A stretch of 11,531 nt of DNA from contig CAVIJF010000042.1 in NCBI GenBank assembly GCA_963643175.1, positions 1-11,531 of the forward strand, in the 5' to 3' direction. Below are positions 1 through 4,466 of this stretch, piece after piece. The position numbers and the translations under genes are program-made. Each line of letters starts with the position of its first letter. The first letter of the stretch is position 1. The DNA comes from CAMEON01 sp963643175. GTDB lineage: Bacteria > Bacillota > Clostridia > Oscillospirales > CAG-272. Under the pieces are notes generated by a model that saw nothing but the letters and a program-made list of their open reading frames with translations, had not been told where the DNA came from and did not search any database.

Positions 1-185
1 GTGACATTCCGGAATCTATGCGGCAGTCGCAGATGGTCGAGCTCCGCGTCTGCTACTTTGCAGGCGGTATCGTCAACCTTTACAAACAATGGTTCCGCGG
101 CGATCTGCACTGTACGCTGAACGATATTGCGCTGGAGGTCAGCAAGCTGCTTCATCTTGAGGCGGAAGAGCTGTTTGGGAAATGA
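1..185 (+). CDS. TetR/AcrR-family transcriptional regulator, C-terminal end (partial)
   Basis: The window opens inside a rightward gene; the reading frame begins at base 3 and ends with TGA at 183-185, giving about 60 residues. The visible part reads like the C-terminal ligand-binding and dimerisation region of TetR-family repressors: an aromatic-glycine stretch (YFAGGIVNLYKQW), a short turn (RGDLHCT) and a final helix (DIALEVSKLLHLEAEELFG). In this family the C-terminal helices bind the effector and form the dimer, while the DNA-binding helix-turn-helix is N-terminal and would lie upstream of this window. The regulated gene cannot be seen. The assignment rests on the pattern of the last helices only. 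The gene converges on tnpV, with two stem-loops between them. Confidence 0.68.
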   Translation, partial: DIPESMRQSQMVELRVCYFAGGIVNLYKQWFRGDLHCTLNDIALEVSKLLHLEAEELFGK

Positions 186-248
186 ACGCATTGAGTTTGT
201 GTCTGCGTGTTTAATGTCATTGAGTTCTCAATGTCCGGTAAAACAGAT

Positions 249-289
249 TGAGCCTGCAGCGATTTCAAAGCGAAACCGTTGCAGGCTCA
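249..289 (+). terminator. Stem-loop after the TetR-family gene, probable terminator
   Basis: A 10-bp stem (249-258 TGAGCCTGCA pairing with 280-289) encloses a 21-nt loop and is followed by AATTTT. It lies about 65 nt after the regulator stop codon. The T-run is short, so it is a modest intrinsic terminator. Confidence 0.5.
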
Positions 290-298
290 GAATTTTGC

Positions 299-358
299 GT
301 CTGAACAAGTAGGATTGTCAGCAAGCAAGAGCTGAATATCGCTCCTACTTGTTCAGAC
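299..358. repeat. Perfect 16-bp inverted repeat between convergent genes
   Basis: Arms 299-314 (GTCTGAACAAGTAGGA) and 343-358 are exact reverse complements, separated by 28 nt. A second small stem lies inside the loop (318-322 TCAGC with 331-335 GCTGA). It sits between the convergent regulator gene and tnpV, 14 nt past the tnpV stop codon. A bidirectional transcription stop is the simplest reading, but neither side has a clean T-run right after the stem, so a mobile-element or protein-binding role remains possible. Confidence 0.7.
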
Positions 359-372
359 AAAGTTCAATTATT

Positions 373-729
373 TCATTGGTAGATGATCTCACTCATGACG
401 ACTTCCTCCGCGGCAAACTTACAGGAATTCATCTGCGCCACCCATTCAAGCGGATCGGCAGCTTTCAGATTCTCATCAATACCACGGGATTTGGCGAGCT
501 GAGCGGTGATCAACCGCACCTGTCCCTTTGCTATGATGTCAATGTCATGGAGATACGCATTCAATCGACACTGCGTCAAAAGTGTGGTGTAGGTGCCTTT
601 CCGATGTTCCTTTATAAATGCAAGGCGTAAACTTCCGTATTTGCCAATGGGGTAGTGCGTTTGCTCTGGCAAAACAAAGTCGGGGTAGAGCAGACCGTTT
701 TCCTCTTTGTAAGTGATTTCGTATTTCAT
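373..729 (-). CDS. tnpV: TnpV family transposon-encoded protein
   Basis: This leftward gene encodes a 118-residue protein that I recognise as TnpV, a small protein named from the clostridial Tn4451/Tn4453 transposons and widespread in integrative elements of gut Firmicutes. Its biochemical role is not established. Family features seen are the N-terminal strands (MKYEITYKEENGLLYPD), the PIGKYGSLR motif followed by a basic KEHRKGTY segment, and the C-terminal DPLEWVAQMN motif before a helix ending EEVVMSEIIY. Length is normal, so the gene looks intact. I chose the ATG at 727-729 because AAAGGA lies 8 nt upstream and the protein then starts as the family does; the frame stays open to an ATG at 817-819. 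No recombinase or mobilisation gene accompanies it, so it is probably a relic of a lost element beside the tRNA genes. Confidence 0.85.
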   Translation of the reverse strand: MKYEITYKEENGLLYPDFVLPEQTHYPIGKYGSLRLAFIKEHRKGTYTTLLTQCRLNAYLHDIDIIAKGQVRLITAQLAKSRGIDENLKAADPLEWVAQMNSCKFAAEEVVMSEIIYQ

Positions 730-835
730 ATTTATCATCCTTTCAAGTTGTGTTCTTGTATTCATTGCAACCGAAAGGATTTCCGGCGTCGCCCGTGCGC
801 GTTCAACAGACACGCTCATGACAAGTCACCGAGGC

Positions 836-881
836 AAAAAGAAAATCCGAACCCAAAATCCATAAGGATTAGGTTCGGATT
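836..881 (-). terminator. Rho-independent terminator of the tRNA-Leu operon
   Basis: Read leftward, a 10-bp perfect stem (881-872 AATCCGAACC pairing with 853-844) closes a hairpin of about 38 nt and is followed by TTCTTTTT. It begins 10 nt after the encoded CCA end of tRNA-Leu(CAG), so it ends the two-tRNA transcript and insulates tnpV. Confidence 0.92.
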
Positions 882-890
882 ATTCTTGTT

Positions 891-977
891 TGGTGCGGGC
901 AAGAGGACTTGAACCTCCATGAAATTGCTTTCACTAGAACCTGAATCTAGCGCGTCTGCCAGTTCCGCCATGCCCGC
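891..977 (-). tRNA. tRNA-Leu, anticodon CAG
   Basis: This is an 87-nt class II tRNA on the minus strand. The acceptor stem GCGGGCA (971-977) pairs with TGCCCGC (895-901), followed by discriminator A and an encoded CCA (891-893). The D-arm carries TGGC...GGCAGACGCG as in leucine tRNAs. The anticodon arm CTAGA-TTCAGGT-TCTAG gives CAG, which reads CUG codons. A long variable arm and the T-arm GGTTCAAGTCC complete the fold. It is the second tRNA of a two-gene transcript, 34 nt downstream of tRNA-Leu(GAG). Confidence 0.97.
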
Positions 978-1011
978 ATATCCGCTCACGAAGCACCGCC
1001 CCGTGAAACGG

Positions 1012-1096
1012 TGGTGCGAGGAACGGGAATCGAACCCGTATGGTGTGAACCACACGCCCCTCAAACGTGCGCGTCTGCCAGTTCCGCCACCCTCGC
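1012..1096 (-). tRNA. tRNA-Leu, anticodon GAG
   Basis: This is an 85-nt class II tRNA on the minus strand. The acceptor stem GCGAGGG (1090-1096) pairs with its partner just before discriminator A, with one G-U pair, and CCA is encoded at 1012-1014. The anticodon arm CACGT-TTGAGGG-GCGTG gives GAG, which reads CUC/CUU leucine codons. The T-arm GGGTTCGATTCCC is canonical. It is the first gene of the tRNA operon, about 50 nt downstream of the promoter. Confidence 0.97.
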
Positions 1097-1150
1097 ATCG
1101 TACCGATCGGCGATCGACCGTGAAGTTGACCGTCAACCGACAACGGATAA

Positions 1151-1179
1151 ATTATACACGATTTCACGGCGTTTGTCAA
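1151..1179 (-). promoter_or_regulatory. Sigma-A promoter of the tRNA-Leu operon
   Basis: On the minus strand a perfect -35 box TTGACA (1179-1174) and a perfect -10 box TATAAT (1156-1151) are separated by exactly 17 nt. Transcription should start near 1144. The leader between there and the first tRNA contains the small palindrome GTTGAC-G-GTCAAC (1125-1137). A full-consensus promoter fits stable RNA genes. Confidence 0.95.
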
Positions 1180-1285
1180 GGGGTTTTCCGGAAATATTTG
1201 CGGCAATGGGCATTTACTTTTTCGGCGGTGCCGAATTGTCCTGCCGATCCGGGGCTTTGGGGGTGCCCTGCGCCATCTGATTCGG

Positions 1286-1303
1286 GGGGCGGTGCCCCTT
1301 TTT
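1286..1303 (+). terminator. Short orphan hairpin with T-run
   Basis: GGGGC-GGT-GCCCC followed by TTTTT forms a compact intrinsic-terminator shape on the plus strand. No rightward gene lies upstream (the tRNAs point left), so it may be a remnant of a deleted gene or part of the repeat-rich spacer. Confidence 0.4.
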
Positions 1304-1363
1304 GCTACCAAAAGATTTCCGCTCTCTACCGGGAAGGAGGCAGCCAAGGAGTGTGGGGGGACC

Positions 1364-1438
1364 GGGGGGAGATGAAACTATCCGTCGCTATGCGACGCGC
1401 TGCGCGACGGCGGCGTTTGAGATGGTTCTCTCCCCCCC
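1364..1438. repeat. Palindromic GC-rich block
   Basis: The core 1382-1388 CCGTCGC pairs with 1404-1410 GCGACGG around a GC-rich loop. The flanks (GGGGGGAGATGAAAC on the left; GTTTGAGATG then CTCTCCCCCCC on the right) are roughly complementary, so the whole block is an imperfect inverted repeat. It looks like a dispersed palindromic intergenic repeat, but only one copy is present here. Confidence 0.45.
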
Positions 1439-1521
1439 CGGGGCGGGGCAAGGATATGCTACCGGGGATGGGAACAAACAAGCTCTGCCAAGGCAGGGTA
1501 ATCCGGTGACGCGGGGGCACA

Positions 1522-1718
1522 GGCGCCCTGTCGGGTACCGGAAGCTGCCCGCTACCCAGTGCCGCGTTGACGCAGACGCGGGGATGCAAGGGGCGAAGCC
1601 CCTTGCAAAAGATAACTTTGAATCTCCCCCCCTTTCCCTCCGGGGAAGGGGGTCGGGGGGATGGGGGCAGAAAAGTTTGGCGAACGCGGGTCGAGCCGGG
1701 TACACCGGGGACAGGCAC
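1522..1718 (-). repeat. Dispersed ~200-bp intergenic repeat, copy A
   Basis: Read on the minus strand this copy begins GTGCCTGTCCCCGGTGT, continues with AAACTTTT and CCATCCCCCCGACCCCCTTC, then a C/G-rich hairpin, then GGGGAGATT, then a perfect 9-bp hairpin TGCAAGGGG-CGAAG-CCCCTTGCA (1585-1607), and ends near GCGGCA and a GGT-x-CCCG motif. The same elements in the same order and with nearly equal total length occur on the plus strand at 3448-3645. The boundaries come from comparing the two copies by eye. Confidence 0.75.
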
Positions 1719-1798
1719 CAAAAAACCGGTAATGCGGAAGCAAATCGTCACCCGGTGCCGCAAATCCAAAAAAATTTCAAAAACCCCGGTTTTCCCCC

Positions 1799-1827
1799 TT
1801 GTCAAGAAGCCGAAAATGGTGTATAAT
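1799..1827 (+). promoter_or_regulatory. Sigma-A promoter of the efp operon
   Basis: The -35 box TTGTCA (1799-1804) and a perfect -10 box TATAAT (1822-1827) are 17 nt apart. The predicted start near 1834 gives a leader of about 60 nt containing a short hairpin (1851-1855 CCCGG with 1864-1868) before the efp ribosome-binding site. Confidence 0.9.
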
Positions 1828-1894
1828 AGAGTGTAATTGCAATTGCGTTGCCCGGCGGCGAGTCCGGGATGCAAAAATCTGGAGGTATGAAATA

Positions 1895-2452
1895 ATGGTA
1901 GTAGCAGGCGATTTCAGAAACGGTCTGACGTTCGATATGGACGGTGACGTGTATCAGGTCATCGAGTTCCAGCACGTCAAGCCCGGAAAGGGCGCGGCTT
2001 TCGTCCGTACCAAGATGAAGAACATCATGACGGGCGCCGTGACCGAGCGCACCTTTAACCCCACCGACAAGTTCGAGAATGCGTACATCGAGCGCAAGGA
2101 TATGCAGTATTCCTACGACGACGGCGACCTGTATCACTTCATGGACACCGAGACATGGGAAGAGACGCTGATTCCCCACAGTCAGGTCGAGGATAACTTC
2201 AAGTTCGTCAAGGAAGAGATGATGTGCAAGATCAGCTCCTATAAGGGACGCATTCTGGGCGTGGAGCCCCCCACATTCGTCGAGCTGGAGATTACCTCCA
2301 CCGAGCCCGGCTTCGCCGGCAATACCGCGACCAACACCCTGAAGCCCGCGACGCTGGAGACCGGCGCTGTCATTAAGGTGCCGCTGTTCATCAACGAGGG
2401 CGAGCGCATCAAGATCGATACCCGCACCGGCGAGTATCTGTCCCGCGCCTGA
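1895..2452 (+). CDS. efp: Translation elongation factor P
   Basis: EF-P binds the ribosome between the P and E sites and relieves stalling at polyproline stretches. The 185-residue product has the usual length and the three beta-barrel domains: an N-terminal KOW-like domain (about 1-62) and two OB-type domains. The N-domain tip loop reads KPGKGAAFVRTK, putting the conserved lysine at K32, the same tip position that is modified in Bacillus subtilis EF-P. The C-terminus has the family signature ERIKIDTRTGEY. I chose the ATG at 1895 because GGAGG lies at 1881-1885; an ATG at 1887 runs straight into a stop. It is the first gene of a two-gene transcript with the zinc-ribbon gene 77 nt downstream, a pairing typical of clostridia. 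A peptidase gene often found upstream in relatives is missing here. Confidence 0.98.
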   Translation: MVVAGDFRNGLTFDMDGDVYQVIEFQHVKPGKGAAFVRTKMKNIMTGAVTERTFNPTDKFENAYIERKDMQYSYDDGDLYHFMDTETWEETLIPHSQVEDNFKFVKEEMMCKISSYKGRILGVEPPTFVELEITSTEPGFAGNTATNTLKPATLETGAVIKVPLFINEGERIKIDTRTGEYLSRA

Positions 2453-2529
2453 GCAACCAATCCGGAGCTGTCCGCGTTCAGCGGGCACGGCAAGACCGCA
2501 CCTCTGCTGCGGAGAAAGGAAGGCAAACC

Positions 2530-3042
2530 ATGGAACTTACCAACAAAGCAATGTATATCAAGGGACTGGCTGACGGGCTGGGGCTTGATGCCGCTTCCAA
2601 GGAGGGCAAGGTAATTGCCGCTCTGCTGGAACTTGTCAACGACATGGCGGGAACCATTGAGGAGATGCAGTCCAAGATGAGCGATCTGGAGGACTACGTT
2701 GAGGAGCTGGACGAGGATCTCGGCGATGTCGAGGAGGTTCTGGTCGGCGACAGTGACGGGGACGAGGATGAGGACAGCGACGAAGAGGACGGCGACTTCT
2801 GCAGCGGCGACTGCGCAGAATGCGACGAGAACTGCGACTTCGACGAGGATGACGACGACGATGACGAGGATGACGACGAGTACTTTGAGGTCGTGTGTCC
2901 CTCGTGCGGCGACGTTATCAACTTCGATTCCTCCATTGACCCGGAGAATCTCCGTTGCCCCAACTGCGGACAGAAATTTGAGTGCATCGTGGACGAGGAC
3001 GACCTCCGTGCGCTGGAGGGGGACGACAGCGACAAGGAATAA
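2530..3042 (+). CDS. CD1247-family acidic zinc-ribbon protein
   Basis: The 170-residue protein matches the clostridial CD1247 N-terminal-domain family, usually found next to efp; its function is unknown. The N-terminal part (1-70) has the motif YIKGLADGLGLD followed by KEGKVIAALLELV and a coiled-coil-like acidic helix (EEMQSKMSDLEDYVEELDED). Residues 73-118 are almost entirely Asp/Glu/Ser/Gly. A zinc-ribbon-like module follows, with C123-x2-C126 (CPSCG) and C143-x2-C146 (CPNCG). Unusually, four more cysteines sit inside the acidic linker (C91, C95, C98, C102). The start ATG at 2530 is preceded by AAAGGAAGG. The protein is strongly acidic and has no signal peptide or membrane segment, so it should be cytoplasmic. 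The long GAC/GAG/GAT run makes the other five frames look open but they are not genes. Confidence 0.88.
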   Translation: MELTNKAMYIKGLADGLGLDAASKEGKVIAALLELVNDMAGTIEEMQSKMSDLEDYVEELDEDLGDVEEVLVGDSDGDEDEDSDEEDGDFCSGDCAECDENCDFDEDDDDDDEDDDEYFEVVCPSCGDVINFDSSIDPENLRCPNCGQKFECIVDEDDLRALEGDDSDKE

Positions 3043-3070
3043 TCCTGTTTGACATAATCTGGCATAACCA

Positions 3071-3106
3071 GACAGGCGGCTGCCCAGCCTTGTGCAGCCG
3101 CCTGTC
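3071..3106 (+). terminator. Strong stem-loop after the efp operon
   Basis: A perfect 13-bp stem (3071-3083 GACAGGCGGCTGC with 3094-3106) with a 10-nt loop starts 28 nt after the zinc-ribbon stop codon. It is the obvious transcript end of the efp operon, though only CTTG rather than a T-run follows, so Rho or another mechanism may help. Confidence 0.7.
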
Positions 3107-3304
3107 CTTGCACCGTGGTACCGTCCGGTACGCGGCACGACCAATACAGAGGCAGACCGAAAGCCTCATACGCCGCAGAGCGTTGCAAAGCATCCTGTGC
3201 GTGTGGGGCTTTTTACGCGGGCATTTCTTTACCGCAACGCCCCTTGCGATTTTCTCCGATATGTGCTGTAATAACGGTCAACTCTTTATTAAGGAATAGA
3301 AAAA

Positions 3305-3397
3305 CTCCATCTGGAAACCGGCAGGATTTCCATGAGCGGCGATGCGGCTGTGCTTGCCAACGACGACAGCGTGCGCCGCGCCTATCTGGGCGGCTGA
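3305..3397 (+). pseudogene. C-terminal remnant of a LivF-type branched-chain amino acid ABC ATPase
   Basis: In frame up to TGA at 3395-3397 the translation reads LETGRISMSGDAAVLANDD then SVRRAYLGG. This closely matches the last 28 or so residues of LivF-type ATP-binding subunits, which end with an (E/D)xGxxxxxG segment and a VRxAYLGG tail. An in-frame TAA lies at 3290-3292, and no Walker A, signature or Walker B motif precedes it, so the rest of the gene is gone. LptB-type ATPases end in a similar way and cannot be ruled out, but the LGG ending favours LivF. A repeat copy begins about 50 nt downstream. The left break lies between 3290 and 3305. Confidence 0.6.
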
Positions 3398-3447
3398 GGG
3401 TTGGTGTTTGCCGTCCGGTGGGGGGGCTTGTCCCGGCGCCGCCGGGG

Positions 3448-3645
3448 GTGCCTGCCCCCGGCGTTGGCGGCTTTATCCTGCCACCGGTTAAACTTTTTCG
3501 CCCCATCCCCCCGACCCCCTTCCCCTTCGGGGAAGGGGGAGATTTTTAGTTGAATTTGCCGGGGGCTGTCGCCCCCAGCACCCCTGCTTCTGAACCCGCG
3601 CGGCATCGGTTTTCCGGGCGGATTGCGGTGCCCGGCGGGGGCACC
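3448..3645 (+). repeat. Dispersed ~200-bp intergenic repeat, copy B
   Basis: This copy begins GTGCCTGCCCCCGGCGTT, continues with AAACTTTT (3490-3497) and CCATCCCCCCGACCCCCTTC, then a perfect 11-bp hairpin with TTC loop (3515-3525 with 3529-3539), GGGGAGATTTTTAGTT, a second hairpin GGGGGC-TGTC-GCCCCC (3561-3576), and GCGGCA...GGTGCCCGGC to about 3645. It matches copy A (1522-1718, minus strand) element for element. The hairpins differ in sequence but keep their pairing, which suggests that structure is conserved. Confidence 0.75.
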
Positions 3646-3710
3646 CCTCTCCCCATCTGGGTATATAGAAAATATTCGATTTGGACATTTACACATACCC
3701 ATAAAGAGAC

Positions 3711-3882
3711 TATAGGCTTTACCGCGCAATTCCGATGGTGCAATTGCGCAGTCGGATTTTTCGTCAGACGATACAAAAAGCCGCAGGCTGTAGTGTGGCG
3801 CTACAGCCAAGGGTTTTTGTGAAGTATGACGGGAAAGACGCAAGCAAGTGTGCCATGCGCGGATTGCGCGGTGAAGCCTATA
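3711..3882. repeat. 172-bp full-length inverted-repeat (MITE-like fold-back) element
   Basis: The two halves are imperfect reverse complements over their whole length. The outer arms are 3711-3734 (TATAGGCTTTACCGCGCAAT, then TCCG) and 3860-3882, differing by one substitution and one extra base. Further in, CGTCA/TGACG and ACAAAAA/TTTTTGT pair, and a perfect 8-bp stem GGCTGTAG/CTACAGCC (3786-3793, 3801-3808) closes the centre. The ends read TATAGGC...GCCTATA, compatible with insertion at a TA dinucleotide as for IS630/mariner-type MITEs. There is no transposase inside. The left arm also holds a terminator-like hairpin (TCCGA 3731-3735 with TCGGA 3752-3756, then TTTTT). Confidence 0.72.
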
Positions 3883-3883
3883 A

Positions 3884-4033
3884 CCGGGGGGGGACAGCGC
3901 AAACCACAAAAACAAACGAAATGAGGTGCTCACCGCGACCGCCGCCGAACCGGGGCACTGGTACGGCGCAAAATTCGAGCCGGTTCTGCCGCTTCTCATG
4001 CAGGAAATTTCCGCCGTGGCGGGGAACGCCTGA
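3884..4033 (+). pseudogene. C-terminal remnant of an unrecognised protein
   Basis: A frame bounded by TAA at 3881-3883 (within the right end of the fold-back element) and TGA at 4031-4033 ends with a protein-like tail: TATAAEPGHWYGAKFEPVLP followed by LLMQEISAVAGNA. The tail has a plausible amphipathic helix and looks coding, and a good terminator follows 61 nt later. I do not recognise the family. Only about 36 residues (from 3926) look convincing, with no credible start or ribosome-binding site. It may be the 3' end of a gene cut by the upstream insertion or by a deletion, or chance coding-like sequence. Confidence 0.35.
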
Positions 4034-4094
4034 ACAGGCACCGCACTGCCGGAGCGCCGCTCCCCCGGTTCTGCAGGAACAGCAACACCGCCAA

Positions 4095-4119
4095 GTGCGG
4101 GTTCCCCGCGCAACTTTTT
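4095..4119 (+). terminator. Rho-independent terminator
   Basis: A 7-bp stem GTGCGGG-TTC-CCCGCGC with one G-T pair is followed by AAC and TTTTT (4115-4119). It would end rightward transcription just before the yicC promoter and was presumably the terminator of the gene whose remnant ends at 4033. Confidence 0.75.
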
Positions 4120-4152
4120 ATGTCTGCTTTTACCGAAAATGTTCCGGAGTTC

Positions 4153-4181
4153 TTGACAAGGCGGACTCTTTGTAGTACAAT
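4153..4181 (+). promoter_or_regulatory. Sigma-A promoter of the yicC-remA-rpoZ-priA operon
   Basis: A perfect -35 box TTGACA (4153-4158) and the -10 box TACAAT (4176-4181) are 17 nt apart. Transcription should start near 4188, leaving an unusually long leader of about 280 nt before yicC. Confidence 0.9.
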
Positions 4182-4187
4182 ACTTAT

Positions 4188-4466
4188 TATAGGGAAACGC
4201 TGCTTACGGAACCGCTGATTTGTCCGGCAGCACATTCCCGGTGCCTCTTTTCCCGCCTGCTGTCAGCCGAAACGTGCGCTGTTGCAGGCGAGAAAAACGT
4301 ACCGGATGTGCACTGCCCCGGCTGAATCCGCACTTCCGCAAAATGCGGGCGTGTCGTTTCCGTGCCGTATTCCCCGGCTGACAAGCAGGCGGGGAATGCG
4401 GTGCCGGAGGGGCGCTGCCGGATGATGCGGCGGTTCCGCAAATGCGATTGTCCATGGAGGCACCCG
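4188..4466 (+). promoter_or_regulatory. Long 5' leader of yicC with a strong hairpin
   Basis: The predicted leader contains a 14-bp stem with three G-U pairs (4362-4375 GTGCCGTATTCCCC with 4391-4404) around a 15-nt loop, ending 62 nt before the yicC start. I looked for T-box and familiar riboswitch signatures and saw none. No T-run follows the hairpin, so it is not a simple attenuator. Confidence 0.45.

Larger units (their letters stand above)
1180..1798. other. GC-rich intergenic region with no credible gene
   Basis: No protein in any frame here looks real; the open frames are products of high GC content. What the stretch holds is a small hairpin with a T-run (1286-1303), a palindromic block (about 1364-1438), copy A of a dispersed repeat of about 200 bp (1522-1718), and an unassigned GC-rich segment in between. 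The A-rich segment 1719-1798 leads into the efp promoter. Confidence 0.75.
3043..4152. other. Long intergenic region of repeats and gene remnants
   Basis: No intact gene is visible over about 1.1 kb. In order it contains the efp-operon stem-loop, a stretch with only weak hairpins (3118-3131; 3233-3248 followed by ATTTTCT), a livF-like C-terminal remnant, copy B of the dispersed repeat, an AT-richer stretch, a 172-bp fold-back element, a second C-terminal remnant with its own terminator, and then the yicC promoter. The mixture suggests repeated insertion and deletion. Confidence 0.7.

Noticed and set aside
730..819. ATG at 817-819 adding 30 residues to TnpV
   Set aside because: The extension lacks family similarity, and the ATG at 727-729 has a good ribosome-binding site and the expected N-terminus.
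919..1347. Protein-like open frames on both strands across 919-1347
   Set aside because: They run through two clearly folded tRNA-Leu genes and their promoter.
2239..3188. Minus-strand frames opposite efp and the acidic zinc-ribbon gene
   Set aside because: The poly-Ser and poly-Val/Leu stretches are the antisense of Asp/Glu codon runs. The segment past 3043 reads somewhat protein-like but has no start with a ribosome site and no recognised family.
3735..4175. Plus-strand 146-codon frame across the fold-back element
   Set aside because: It begins inside the inverted repeat, has no ribosome-binding site, and runs through the repeat, the second remnant in another frame, a terminator and the yicC -35 box.
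4362..4466. Upstream GTG start that would extend YicC by 35 residues
   Set aside because: The added residues match nothing in the family, and the ATG at 4467 has GGAGG at ideal spacing and starts with the conserved MRSMTGY motif.
4188..4466. T-box or known riboswitch before yicC
   Set aside because: I saw no T-box sequence, specifier-like arrangement or familiar aptamer core, and no terminator in the leader.
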